In this document: piece after piece, positions 1-10,069 of the stretch | Layout: the number at the start of each line of letters is the position of its first letter | Numbering within the stretch: the stretch's first letter is position 1 | NCBI RefSeq assembly: GCF_020623625.1 | Contig: NC_060201.1 | Location: 2,101,682-2,165,681 of the forward strand | Source: Saccharomycodes ludwigii | Lineage: Eukaryota; Ascomycota; Saccharomycetes; Saccharomycodales; Saccharomycodaceae | Length of the DNA: 64,000 nt | Direction: 5' to 3' | Program-made: the position numbers and the translations under genes | The notes under the pieces: model-generated | What the model was told of the DNA's origin: nothing | Seen by the model: only the letters and a program-made list of their open reading frames with translations | The model's database searches: none

Positions 1-445
1 TTTATATTACATTAAAATCAAAATTTTATCAAAAAAAAATCCCCCTACAATAAAAGAAATGTTGTGTAATAGTGACTTTTTTTTTTTTTTTTTTTTTCCA
101 GCATCTTTTTATTTTTTTTATTTTTTGTTAAATCAAATTTTTTTTTTTTGGAAAATGTTTAATATTTGTATTATATGTGGATTACCAGATATGCACTTTC
201 CCATATATATGTTTCCTTATTGTCATTAATACTTTTTTTATTTTTTTTTTTTATAATATATGTTCGAAAATATATTTTTAAAAATGTTGTAACCCTTTTT
301 TTTATTTTTTTTTTTTTTTTTTTTTTTTTTTGGTGATTGGGTATGATTGGATTCGAAGTATATGGTTCTTCCAAACCATTGTGCCAGGGTAATTTGTCAT
401 TGGATGGCTTTATTATATTAATAAAATAGTTCAAATCAAAAAATA
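1..445. other. Intergenic, 3' side of ATG5
   Basis: No gene is seen. The stretch is dominated by T runs near 77-97 and 299-330, which on the minus strand would be A-rich ATG5 3' untranslated sequence. A short tRNA-like resemblance near 340-400 was examined and rejected. Confidence 0.6.
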
Positions 446-1300
446 TTAATTTTTTATTATGCTAACGTATAAAAATCCATCAAAGCTATAAAATCTACAA
501 TATAAATCACTTGCATTATAATTAGTAGATATCTCAATACCTTGAACTACTACGCGTGTTATTTCTTCGTTGAATTCAATTTTTAGAACATTTTTTAAGC
601 TTTTGTCACTTCTACAAACCGGTTGTACAACTTGAACACCAGTATGGATCCTAAGTGGTATGTTTCTTGTAAATTGTACCGGTACGATTTTTTTCTGAAC
701 CTTTAAAAATTTTTCATGATCATTTTCAACAATAGAATCCCATAGTATCGTTGTTTCTTGTAAGGATAAAGACATAAACAGCTTTGCTGACCCATGCATT
801 ATGTAGCAGGCTTGCTTCCATTGATGCATAAATTGTTGTCTTACTTCCTCCATTCCAGTATATATAGGCAATATTGTATTAGTAGGATATTTTTCTGTCT
901 TATATAATGTTAATTTCCAAACATTAATGATGTTCGATGTGTTATTTATTTTGTTGATGGTCTCCCGTGTAAAATTACTGGATAATGCATCATATGAAAC
1001 ACCTATAGGATAATTCCACATTAAAGGCGTTTCGGTAAAATCTTTGAGTTCACTGTTTGATTGCTGTTCAGCGCTAAACCACCAATTGCATAAATCATCA
1101 TAATTTGTTATTTTTCGTTTCAGTATACTTTCAAATTTCATCAAAATAAATGGCAAATAGCTTATAATGTATGCATTTCTTGGTATTTTGAAATTAATTT
1201 GACGTGCTTCACGAGTTAGATTGGCTATTGCCAAGTCTTGGCTCAAAGTGATTTCAATATTTAGTTGACCGTTCCAAATCAACTTTTGTATATCATCCAT
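446..1300 (-). CDS. ATG5: Autophagy protein Atg5
   Basis: Atg5 is conjugated to the ubiquitin-like Atg12. The conjugate binds Atg16 and acts as the E3-like factor that lipidates Atg8 on the growing phagophore. The 284-residue product is close to the 294 of S. cerevisiae Atg5 and opens with the same kind of helix (MDDIQKLIWNGQLNIE). Further matches are MWNYPIGV (about 94-101), the block QWKQACYIMHGSAK (about 160-173) and a C-terminal SFDGFLYVSI. By alignment, Lys162 in QWKQ is the Atg12 acceptor (Lys149 in S. cerevisiae). The start is an ATG with no in-frame competitor. It is transcribed divergently from the ECD gene over a 476-bp spacer. In S. cerevisiae ATG5 is YPL149W, next to YPL150W; here ECD separates the two. 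Confidence 0.96.
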   Translation of the reverse strand: MDDIQKLIWNGQLNIEITLSQDLAIANLTREARQINFKIPRNAYIISYLPFILMKFESILKRKITNYDDLCNWWFSAEQQSNSELKDFTETPLMWNYPIGVSYDALSSNFTRETINKINNTSNIINVWKLTLYKTEKYPTNTILPIYTGMEEVRQQFMHQWKQACYIMHGSAKLFMSLSLQETTILWDSIVENDHEKFLKVQKKIVPVQFTRNIPLRIHTGVQVVQPVCRSDKSLKNVLKIEFNEEITRVVVQGIEISTNYNASDLYCRFYSFDGFLYVSIIKN

Positions 1301-1776
1301 AATTAAATTAACGTATTTTCTTTTTATCTTTATTATTTCTTTAAATAATTAAACCTCTGTCTTTTTAAAATAAATATTAAAGTAAAGTATTATTGTGAGG
1401 TAAGTAAATTAAATTGCAATGGTTGCCGTGTAAATATATGATGTATATAACTAGTAGTTACATATCGCCTCGCCCCCCCTGTTCTTATCTTAAGCCTAGT
1501 AATAACTAAGAGCGAAGGTGAGGCAAAAAAAAAAAAGAAAGAAAAAAAATAATAATAATAAAAAAGCATCAAGAAATAAATCGCCTTTAAACTTTTAAGA
1601 ACTTTCTTATTCACTTTTAAATTTATTTGTTCATCCCAGATTGTTGGTAGGAAGAAGTAAAAGGAAAAGCTTTTATTGGAATAGGATTTAAAACAGATAT
1701 ATAGGAAATTATTACAAAATATCCAATCCTGTTACAAGTTATCCCAATTTTACTCAAATTAAAAAAAAAAAAAAGA
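1301..1776. promoter_or_regulatory. Divergent promoter region ATG5 / ECD
   Basis: The only spacer between two outward-facing genes, so it should hold both promoters. A C-rich patch at 1471-1480 contains CCCCT (1476-1480, stress-response-element core), followed by CTTATC at 1484-1489, a GATA-factor core on the minus strand. Such motifs fit a nutrient-regulated autophagy gene but are short enough to occur by chance. The rest is A/T runs. Confidence 0.4.
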
Positions 1777-3489
1777 ATGTATACAAATATTCGGGATAAA
1801 AAAATAACGGATAATTCCAATTATTTTTGGAGTCGACAGACTGAGAGTGATGGTGGTTTAACCTTTTTCGATAACACAAACAATAATACGTTAGTTTTTG
1901 GGGTATTTTATGTAGATAAGTTTACTGATCAGCAAACAATTCATAAACAATTAATGAACATATATCATGACCTGCATGAAACATTGATGCCATGGAACAC
2001 ATATTTTCCTTGGAATTCACATGAAGGCATAAAGATGGATATTGTAAAAGCTAAATTTGCCGATAATAGTACTAAGGAATATATCAAAGGCACATTATGC
2101 GTAAATGATAACGCTTTTGTAGAAGAGTCGTTGGTTGTGCATATTTTAAGATCATTTAGCGAAACAATAAATAAAGCTTCTAAAAATGGCAACAATGTTT
2201 TTATTAAAATTGTGGATACAGAAGCAGATTTTTTGCTATTAGAATGTGGTGAAACTTTGCCACCCGAATACGATTACCCAATTGGAGAGAATAGATTATG
2301 GGTTCATGCTGGAAAATTTAAAATTATTCCAGCTGACACATATTACCCCAACAAAGGTTTAACATTTGAAGAAAGTTTAGATTTTATAGAAAAAACATAT
2401 TTTAAATGTGTTGAGCTTACTGGTATATCTGATGTTCTTTCCAAAAATTATTTACAACCAGACTTTATGAAATTATTTCTGCAGAAACATTTGAAAATAG
2501 TTAGTTTTAGGAATTTAAACACAAAATATGTGGAATATTTAAGAAAAGATCCCAAAATACTTTCATACATCTTAAATTTTGCTTATGTAAACCAGATAAA
2601 ACCAGAAAATGTGTCTAGAAAGTTTACGCCTAGTAATGACAACAAAAAGGATGAATTAGATATGATAACCTGTGACACCTATTGTGATGCATTATCTGTT
2701 ATTTTAGCCTCAACGACTTTAACCACAAACGATAGTGTTGAGACCCTAATAGGGAATATTGTAGAACAAGTATTAGATATTTTAATCAAGAAAATAATTA
2801 AAAATATAGCAACCCTAGGTTCAACGGATAATTTGTCGAAACAATTACATTTTTTTCTAAACATCACGAAGTTAGATCATTATAAATATTCGAAAATTCA
2901 TTTTGAACAACATACTGAAAAACATAATATTGACACCATGGAAAACTTAACTGAACTAATTAAAAATTTAAATCGTGATTGTGAAAAGGATGTAAATACC
3001 AGCACCCACATTAAAAATGATAATGACTACGATGAAAAAGAAATTAAAGCTTATTTTGAAAAGCAAAAAATAGATATAGACGAAGATGATTTTTTTGAAT
3101 ATTTTTTGAGCCATGCATTACGTGTAGATAAAGAGGAATTGGATAAGTGTAGAGCTTATCAGGATGAATTTGAACATAAAGTACCCAAGACCGTTATTCA
3201 CAATAACAAGACAAAGTATAATCTACTCACAAAGGCATCTGAAAACCAGAGTACATATCCAGAATATGATGCTGATGCTGGTGATGATGATGATGGTGAT
3301 GGTGATGATGATGATGATGATGATGATGATTATGATGATTATGAGGATGATGATTATGATGATTATGATACTATGCAAGAGGAAAAAGAATTCAAGGATT
3401 TTCTATACTCTCTAAAAAAGGATGGTCCATCTTCTGGTCCTTTAGAGACATTATTAAATAATTTAAAAGATTCATTAAACGATTTATAA
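1777..3489 (+). CDS. Ecdysoneless (ECD/SGT1, PF07093-type) family protein
   Basis: The 570-residue product matches the ecdysoneless family. The core at about residues 145-186 reads DTEADFLLLECGETLPPE, then ENRLWVHAGKFKIIPA. This corresponds to the human ECD block EFLLIEAADFLPKWLDP, then NRVFFCHGELCIIPAP. ECD proteins are linked to cell-cycle progression, p53 and Rb handling and the U5 snRNP/Prp8 in animals and fission yeast. Human ECD was first found by complementing a gcr2 mutant of S. cerevisiae, which is reported to lack an ECD orthologue. The C-terminal third is acidic, with an Asp/Tyr run at about residues 498-532 encoded by a GAT repeat, followed by a more ordered tail. The length is near the human 644. 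The gene lies between ATG5 and YPL150W, which are neighbours in S. cerevisiae. The family call is firm; the role in this yeast is unknown. Confidence 0.85.
   Translation: MYTNIRDKKITDNSNYFWSRQTESDGGLTFFDNTNNNTLVFGVFYVDKFTDQQTIHKQLMNIYHDLHETLMPWNTYFPWNSHEGIKMDIVKAKFADNSTKEYIKGTLCVNDNAFVEESLVVHILRSFSETINKASKNGNNVFIKIVDTEADFLLLECGETLPPEYDYPIGENRLWVHAGKFKIIPADTYYPNKGLTFEESLDFIEKTYFKCVELTGISDVLSKNYLQPDFMKLFLQKHLKIVSFRNLNTKYVEYLRKDPKILSYILNFAYVNQIKPENVSRKFTPSNDNKKDELDMITCDTYCDALSVILASTTLTTNDSVETLIGNIVEQVLDILIKKIIKNIATLGSTDNLSKQLHFFLNITKLDHYKYSKIHFEQHTEKHNIDTMENLTELIKNLNRDCEKDVNTSTHIKNDNDYDEKEIKAYFEKQKIDIDEDDFFEYFLSHALRVDKEELDKCRAYQDEFEHKVPKTVIHNNKTKYNLLTKASENQSTYPEYDADAGDDDDGDGDDDDDDDDDYDDYEDDDYDDYDTMQEEKEFKDFLYSLKKDGPSSGPLETLLNNLKDSLNDL
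3266..3369 (+). repeat. Coding GAT-type trinucleotide repeat in ECD
   Basis: An imperfect run of GAT codons with GGT, GAG and TAT interruptions. It encodes an Asp-rich tract with Gly, Tyr and Glu. Its length is likely to vary between strains. Confidence 0.85.
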
Positions 3490-3617
3490 GATTAATATAT
3501 ATCATCATATAGAAACTCAAACAAAAAGGAAAGGGTGGAATTTCAAGTAAACAATTTACATTCATATATGTTGAAAAACAGACAGAAAAGTTATCACCAA
3601 AATAAATTAAAACGCCC

Positions 3618-6600
3618 CTAAGCAATTATACTTGATTCAGAATCAAAATTTCTACTATCATAACTGTGATGCTTGCCTCTTGTGTATTGAGTATTAAAGT
3701 CAAGTTCGAGTTGATCATTGTAATGATCATCCTGCTGTTTTATATTATCCCCATATTCAGTGTCACCCATATCTCTAGCCAGTTTTTGGTCTTTATCATA
3801 GTCGTCATCTTCCTCCTCTGCCTCCGCATCATTAGCATCCCTCGTCCACGTACTACCGATACTATTAGCGCTAGTAGAACATTCATCCCTTAAAGTGTCT
3901 TGAAAGTTAGGCGAACCAATTTTGGGTACAGGGTGCGCCAATATGTACGAATCAGAATCATTAAAATCTTTAGCAGTCGCTTTAACGGAAATATTTCCCT
4001 GGTTCGTTTGTGTGGCAAAAACATTGTGTTTATTGACATTAGTACCCAGATAATTTTCCATTGATTTTTGAGTAATTGAGGAAGATGATTTCCCGGATAT
4101 TTCTTCATCTGAACTTTCTTCTTTTATAACTAAATCGGGCTTATTGGTATATTTTCGACTTCTACTAATTCTGCCACCACGGCTAACTGGTGATTTCCCT
4201 CGTTTCATAAACCATGGCAATTTACCTTTATACGCATTACTGGTGCTTCCGTCATTGTCGCTGTTATTGTTGTTACTATTGGTGGCAGCAATAGTTGTAG
4301 TAGCAATACTGCTGTTACCTCTATGACAATACTCTTCTTTAAAAACAGTATTTGCATGAGGAAAAGTTGTCTCTGAAATATTACCGCGATGAGGCATTTC
4401 CGATTTAAAAGCCCGTATATCCATATTTAATGGAGAAGATGCAGTAGTAATATCATAAAATGAATCATTTTTGGAGCTTAAATCAGATGTGCTTGAATTG
4501 CTAGATAATTGGCTATGAGACCTCCTAATAGACGAAATTTTTTTTGAATTCTTTTTAATGCTCCCACTATTTGTTAAAGAGCCAGGTGTGCCCAATAAAA
4601 ATCGGCCCGTGCCAATTGACGAAGTTGTTTGATCGCCATCTGTAGAATATTCTGAGTTATATGTAAAATTGGACATATCAGATAATATGGAGACTGGCCT
4701 CGACCTTGATTTGTCTTCACTATTACTAAAAGAAGTGTGCAATGCTGAATTACCATTAGGATTAATGAGACCACCTTTAGTGTTGTTAATAGCACCAGGA
4801 ATTATACCATTGGGATTTTGTTGGAAATTGGCATTTGTATTACTAACATTATAATTTAAAGAGTTTGTATTTGATCTAATGTCTTGATCCGTTCCACTTT
4901 CGTAGTTTACTATGGAATTTTGTATAGATTGTTCACTTGATGTCGTTGATTTAAATTTCTTCAATTTTGGTTTTGGATGCTTGCTGCTTGAACGAAAACC
5001 ATCTTCTTCTCCGCCATCATCATTGTCATCACCATCCTCCTCTTCTTCATCATCATCTTCTTCTGTTCCTCTCGTACTATCGTATAAACTGACTTTAGAA
5101 CCATTATTATAGAATGAATAATTATCTTTATTTTCATCATTTATAAACTTTACTGATAGATGTTTATCATCGTTGTAATATTCGTCTATTTTATCAGTTT
5201 GGGTACCAGTATTATTCTTCACTATTATTCCAGAAACATTCTTAGGTGAAGGTGGTAGAAGATCAGAATATTCATAATCTTTATTGTTCCCAATACTATT
5301 AACAGTAGTAACTCTCCGAAACGACTTTTTACTGTGCCATTCTGAGGATTTTTGATTAATAATACCGTTACTATTATTCTTGCTAGTACTGGTAGTGTCA
5401 ATATGGGTACTAATATTCTTATTATTATTATTATGAGTACTATTTGTGCTATTGCGACTACTACTACTACTACTACCAATACTTTCTTTAATACTAGTGG
5501 AAGTGTTATTGTTGGTATTATTATCGGTAGCAGCCATCGTATTATTATTGTTATCCTTATCATTGTTACTATTATTATTAGTGTCATTGTTGTTGTTTTT
5601 ATTGTTGGCAGTAGTAGTGATGATAGTGTTCGTGATATTGGTATTATTGATAGTATTACTATTTATAATAATATTATTACTGCTAACATCATTATCAGTA
5701 ATATTACGATCAATCTTGTTATTAGTTATATGGTTAGAATTACACGAAACTGAACTAGATGAATCATCTCTTGTTCTTTTATTGGTATCATTGTTGTTAA
5801 TCTTGTCGGTAACCATAGTAACATGCTCTATGCGAGTATGCTGATAATTTTTATTGCTTCTTACATTATATGAGCTACTAGAGATATCATTGTCGTTTGG
5901 TTGTAGTTTGTGTTTTAAAAACCTAGACATTCTATTAAATATATTGTGTGAATGGTGTTTGCTTGTCTTCTGTAGCTTTTGCTTTTCTAATTCCAAGGGA
6001 TCAATAATACCGACAGAATCAACAATACTGGAATTATGACTATAATCACTACTATCACTTAGAATACAAGTGGCTGTTTTACCAGCACCACTATTTTTTT
6101 TCTCCACGGTAGGAGTATCACCTTCAAAGGATGGTTTAGTTTGTAAACAAGTAAATTTATTGTTATTATTATTAGCGGTGGTGGTATTAGTGGTGGCAGT
6201 GTTGGTGGTAGTACTACTATTACCACTACTAGGCTCTTTGTCATCAGTATTAACCAATTGAGACGTATCTGTATTGGGGAGATTTCTTAACGGGTTGGAA
6301 TCAATCAACATTTTTTTTGAAATTTGCTTTTTCAAACTTAGATCATCACCTAATAAATTATTGTTATGCATACCTACAGATATATTTCCGTCAGTGTCGA
6401 AAACTTTCTTAACTGACAGTATAGATCTATTTCTGGAAGGAATTCTTCTCGTACTTTGATGTCTTAATTCACGATCTAACAACAACTGCCAAACTCCGTA
6501 CAAGTTGTCGCATTTCTTTTTAATCACAGAATTTTTAATGGCAGTAATATCAAAGCCACATTGCTTCAATTTTTTCAATAATCTTTTTTCTATTTTTGAT

Positions 6601-7526
6601 TGAAATTTAACAGAATTGCGCTGCTTATTTAACGCTTTTTCGCATTTGGATAATAGATTGGTGCCAAAGGGTTGTAAATACTCGTGCATCAATATTTCCT
6701 TCAATAGTGGTCTTTTGTATGGGTCCTTATTTAACATTTTTTGTAGTAAATCAATGGCACTTTTGGATTCAACAATTTGTTCATCGTAAACTGGGTCTTC
6801 ATTGATGATTGCCCATTTAGTCTTTAATTCATCGGCTTCATCAAATGGCATAAGTCCGAAAAGCATAGTGTATAAGATAACACCTAATGCCCAAACGTCA
6901 ATCTTATAACCATCATAATTTTTTCTTTCTATCAATTCAGGGGCCATATAAACTGTTGTACCACAGACTGTCTCCAAAATATTTTTCATGTTACAATCTC
7001 TGGCAAATCCAAAATCGGTTAATTTAGCGTGACCATTAGAATCTAGTAGTATATTTTCTAATTTCAAGTCTCTATGGACACATTTTAAAGAATGAGAATA
7101 ATAGACACCACTACATATCTGCGCAAATAACTTTTTAGCTTCCTCATTCGGTATTCTCCCCATGGATATCAAATAATCATATAATTCTCGTCCTGAACAA
7201 TATTCCATGGCCATCCAAACATTTGTCTCGGTAACTATGACTTCGTATAATTTTGTTATATATGAAAAATCAAATTGTCTGTGAAAAAATACTTCGCGAA
7301 CAACATTTAAATCGCATTTTGAACCTTGTTTCAAAACAATCTTCGTATGTGTCAATTTGTGAGTTGCTAGATAAACTTTGCCAAAACTGCCTTCTGCTAA
7401 TGGTTTAATAATTTTATAATTTCCTACTTCAGTTAAACCATCACTACAGAATTGCGAATATAGTTTATTACATGATAATGCAATAGTATTGGCTATATGG
7501 TTTTGTTCTGCTTTATTTAAGCTCAT
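3618..7526 (-). CDS. Ser/Thr protein kinase, YPL150W type
   Basis: A 1302-residue protein with an N-terminal kinase domain at about residues 37-284. The P-loop is AEGSFGKV (44-51, with Ala in place of the usual first Gly), the ATP lysine is about Lys66, HRDLKLEN is at 151-158, DFG at 171-173 and APE at 195-197. The domain is of the CAMK/Snf1-Kin1 type. The remaining 1000 residues are low complexity, rich in Asn, Ser, Thr and acidic runs, with basic patches and a nearly ordered C-terminus. In S. cerevisiae the uncharacterised kinase YPL150W (901 residues) lies next to ATG5 in this orientation, so position supports orthology. The longer tail is due to Asn/Thr repeats. It ends 128 bp from the ECD stop (convergent). 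Substrates are unknown. Confidence 0.88.
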   Translation of the reverse strand: MSLNKAEQNHIANTIALSCNKLYSQFCSDGLTEVGNYKIIKPLAEGSFGKVYLATHKLTHTKIVLKQGSKCDLNVVREVFFHRQFDFSYITKLYEVIVTETNVWMAMEYCSGRELYDYLISMGRIPNEEAKKLFAQICSGVYYSHSLKCVHRDLKLENILLDSNGHAKLTDFGFARDCNMKNILETVCGTTVYMAPELIERKNYDGYKIDVWALGVILYTMLFGLMPFDEADELKTKWAIINEDPVYDEQIVESKSAIDLLQKMLNKDPYKRPLLKEILMHEYLQPFGTNLLSKCEKALNKQRNSVKFQSKIEKRLLKKLKQCGFDITAIKNSVIKKKCDNLYGVWQLLLDRELRHQSTRRIPSRNRSILSVKKVFDTDGNISVGMHNNNLLGDDLSLKKQISKKMLIDSNPLRNLPNTDTSQLVNTDDKEPSSGNSSTTTNTATTNTTTANNNNNKFTCLQTKPSFEGDTPTVEKKNSGAGKTATCILSDSSDYSHNSSIVDSVGIIDPLELEKQKLQKTSKHHSHNIFNRMSRFLKHKLQPNDNDISSSSYNVRSNKNYQHTRIEHVTMVTDKINNNDTNKRTRDDSSSSVSCNSNHITNNKIDRNITDNDVSSNNIIINSNTINNTNITNTIITTTANNKNNNNDTNNNSNNDKDNNNNTMAATDNNTNNNTSTSIKESIGSSSSSSRNSTNSTHNNNNKNISTHIDTTSTSKNNSNGIINQKSSEWHSKKSFRRVTTVNSIGNNKDYEYSDLLPPSPKNVSGIIVKNNTGTQTDKIDEYYNDDKHLSVKFINDENKDNYSFYNNGSKVSLYDSTRGTEEDDDEEEEDGDDNDDGGEEDGFRSSSKHPKPKLKKFKSTTSSEQSIQNSIVNYESGTDQDIRSNTNSLNYNVSNTNANFQQNPNGIIPGAINNTKGGLINPNGNSALHTSFSNSEDKSRSRPVSILSDMSNFTYNSEYSTDGDQTTSSIGTGRFLLGTPGSLTNSGSIKKNSKKISSIRRSHSQLSSNSSTSDLSSKNDSFYDITTASSPLNMDIRAFKSEMPHRGNISETTFPHANTVFKEEYCHRGNSSIATTTIAATNSNNNNSDNDGSTSNAYKGKLPWFMKRGKSPVSRGGRISRSRKYTNKPDLVIKEESSDEEISGKSSSSITQKSMENYLGTNVNKHNVFATQTNQGNISVKATAKDFNDSDSYILAHPVPKIGSPNFQDTLRDECSTSANSIGSTWTRDANDAEAEEEDDDYDKDQKLARDMGDTEYGDNIKQQDDHYNDQLELDFNTQYTRGKHHSYDSRNFDSESSIIA

Positions 7527-8247
7527 TCTTTTTCTTTTGCCTATTAAAAAAAAAAAAAAAAAAAAGGAGGAAATGGAAGAGAAGAAAAGGGAAAGGTGAA
7601 AATTATTTCAATATGAACTAATTTATCAGCTTTTTTTTTTTTTTTTTTTTTTTTCTTCTTTTTAAGAAGAGGAACTGAAATGTGATTTTAAGTTTATGGT
7701 AATGATAAAAGAAGAGGAAAGGGAAAAGGGAAAAAAGAAAAGGAAAACATCTTGATCGATGATGATTTGATCTTTTTTTTTTTTTTTTAATTTTAAAGTT
7801 CAACAACAGCTGTGAAATGAACCGAAATAATTTGTTTCTCGCCCCCCATTTCCACCCCCCGTTCCCGCCTAATAAATCACGCAGAAAAGATAACCCCAAA
7901 AAAAAGTTGTGATTATTATATTAACATCGGATAATTCGTGTTAAGTAGTATTCGGACTTTGTTATCTTTATGGATAACAATAAATATATATTATATATAT
8001 TTATATATATTTCCTTTTTTTCTTTTTCTTTTTCTTTTTTTTTTAATATTAAATCAAAGTGAATCTCGAAAATATTTCTCATATTGTTAAACAAATAGTG
8101 CTTTAATAATTACGATTATTCTTGTGTAATTCAAGAGCAGTAAACCATCTAAACTCACAAGATAAAGAAACTTTTTTTTTTTTTTTTTTTCCTTTTTTTT
8201 TCCTTTTTTTTTTCCTTTTTTTTTTCTTTTTTTCTTTTTCTTTTTTT
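7527..8247. promoter_or_regulatory. Divergent promoter region YPL150W-type kinase / MET7
   Basis: No gene is seen. It contains an A run next to the kinase start, T runs near 7632-7654 and 7772-7788, a C-rich patch at about 7841-7866, an AT repeat near 7985-8006, and a long pyrimidine tract at 8172-8247 that runs directly into the MET7 start. A tract like this next to a start codon is unusual as a 5' leader. Confidence 0.45.
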
Positions 8248-9822
8248 ATGTATCCAATATCAAAAATATTGTTAAATAACTTTGGAAAAACAATGGCAAC
8301 CAAAAAGACCTATCAAGATGCTATTACAGCATTAAACTCTTTGCAATCCAACTATGCCAATATTATGGCTATTAGAGCTACAGGTAATAGAAAAAATATG
8401 ATGAATATATGGGAAATGCAAGAATGGTCTCGTCGTATAGGTTATCTAGTTTCAGATTTCAATCAGTTGAGTATCATACACATTACCGGTACAAAAGGTA
8501 AAGGTTCCACCGCCGCTTTCACTCATTCTATTCTACAAAAATACAAAGAAACATTTCCTCATAACACCAGTATTTCTAAGATCGGCTTATATACTTCGCC
8601 ACATTTAAAGTCAGTTCGTGAAAGAATTAGAATTGATGGAGTTCCGATTTCAGAGGAATTATTTACAAAGTATTTTTTTGAAGTTTGGAATAAATTGGAT
8701 GCTAGCAGTAGCGATTTAGAAAAATTCCCACATATGGTCAAGGGTGCCATGCCTGGATATTTTAAATATTTAACTCTGTTATCTTTCCATGTTTTTATGA
8801 AAGAAGGCTGTAATACCTGTATTTATGAAGTTGGAGTGGGTGGTGAATATGATAGCACTAATATAATTGAAAAACCAACAGTTTGCGGGGTTTCGCTGCT
8901 AGGAATAGATCACACTTTTATGCTAGGTGACACCATTGAAGAAATTGCTTGGAATAAAGCAGGTATCTTTAAAAAAAATTCACCCGCTTTCACTATTGAA
9001 GGTCAACCCAAAGCTGGATTGAAAGTTTTAAAGGAAAGAAGCATTGAAAAAGACACTTCATTAACTATTGTTCCTAATTTACCTGTTTTAAATAAGATCA
9101 GATTGGGCATTGCCGGTGATTTCCAAATTATGAACGCATCTTTAGCTGTTGCTTTGGCATTAACCCATTTGGCAAAAATTAATGATCCAAATGCTGCAAC
9201 GGAGTTACCGATCTCAACTACCGATTGGAAAAACTACCAAATCCCACAAACAGTGTTAAACGCCCTAGAAAAAACTACTTGGCCGGGTCGTTGCCAGATA
9301 ATTAAAGATTCTAGCAATGATAATATGATTTGGTATTTAGATGGCGCTCATACAAAAGATAGTGTTGAGGCTTCCTCCCATTGGTTTGCACAGGAAATGA
9401 TAGATCCTAGCAATAACCAAATTAAGAAATCTTATAAAATCTTATTGTTTAATCAACAAAGCAGAGATGCTAATGCATTGATTAAAAATTTATATGATGT
9501 CGTATATCCAGCCGATGTTAAATTTGATAAAGTTATTTTCACCACCAATGTTACCTGGGCAACAGGTGATTACAGTGCGGACTTGGTTTCAATGAACACT
9601 TCCAAAGAACAGGTTGACACATTGGAAGTACAAAAAAAGTTGCGTGATGCTTGGAAGCATTTGGATCCCACTTCAGAGGTTGAGATCGTTCCTAGTATTG
9701 AAGAGGCACGTAGTATCATTAATAAAGTTGCTATCAGTAATAAAAATAATATTTCTATATTTGTAACTGGATCTTTGCATTTAGTTGGGGGATTAATGGT
9801 TGTTTTTGATGGAAAAAAATAA
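8248..9822 (+). CDS. MET7: Folylpolyglutamate synthase
   Basis: Adds glutamate residues to tetrahydrofolate, which keeps folates in the cell and in mitochondria and makes them usable for methionine synthesis. With the start chosen here the protein has 524 residues (S. cerevisiae Met7 has 548). The ATP loop GTKGKGS is at 81-87, GLYTSPHL follows at about 115, and the C-terminal domain has the WYLDGAHTKDS motif. A longer reading frame runs upstream to 8122 but would add a poly-Phe stretch from the T tract, so it was not used. Two starts are plausible: 8248 (MYPISKILLNNFGKTM, basic and hydroxylated like a mitochondrial targeting peptide) and 8293 (MATKK, cytosolic). In S. cerevisiae this is YOR241W, from the second of the two interleaved sets. 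Confidence 0.95.
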   Translation: MYPISKILLNNFGKTMATKKTYQDAITALNSLQSNYANIMAIRATGNRKNMMNIWEMQEWSRRIGYLVSDFNQLSIIHITGTKGKGSTAAFTHSILQKYKETFPHNTSISKIGLYTSPHLKSVRERIRIDGVPISEELFTKYFFEVWNKLDASSSDLEKFPHMVKGAMPGYFKYLTLLSFHVFMKEGCNTCIYEVGVGGEYDSTNIIEKPTVCGVSLLGIDHTFMLGDTIEEIAWNKAGIFKKNSPAFTIEGQPKAGLKVLKERSIEKDTSLTIVPNLPVLNKIRLGIAGDFQIMNASLAVALALTHLAKINDPNAATELPISTTDWKNYQIPQTVLNALEKTTWPGRCQIIKDSSNDNMIWYLDGAHTKDSVEASSHWFAQEMIDPSNNQIKKSYKILLFNQQSRDANALIKNLYDVVYPADVKFDKVIFTTNVTWATGDYSADLVSMNTSKEQVDTLEVQKKLRDAWKHLDPTSEVEIVPSIEEARSIINKVAISNKNNISIFVTGSLHLVGGLMVVFDGKK

Positions 9823-10069
9823 TAACGAGCATAAGTGCTTGCCATATATCGAGAAAGATTATATATATTACTTGTTTTTGTCTTATTATTATTGTTGTTG
9901 TTGTTGTTGTTGTTGTTATTATTATTATTATTGTTATTATTATATTAATTTTATATACTATTTTAACATTAACACACGCATAAACTCTCTTTTTATTGCT
10001 GTATAATATCTTTTGTATTTATATATATTTATATAATATTAAACTACTATCCATATACTTTCCTCCTCC

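Noticed and set aside
340-400. tRNA-like resemblance on the minus strand
   Set aside because: TGGCACAATGG fits an A box and CTTCGAATCC partly fits a B box, but only about 16 bases separate them and no acceptor stem pairs.
5352-5844. Overlapping plus-strand frames of 130 codons opposite the YPL150W-type kinase
   Set aside because: They are antisense translations of the Asn/Thr repeat codons of the kinase tail.
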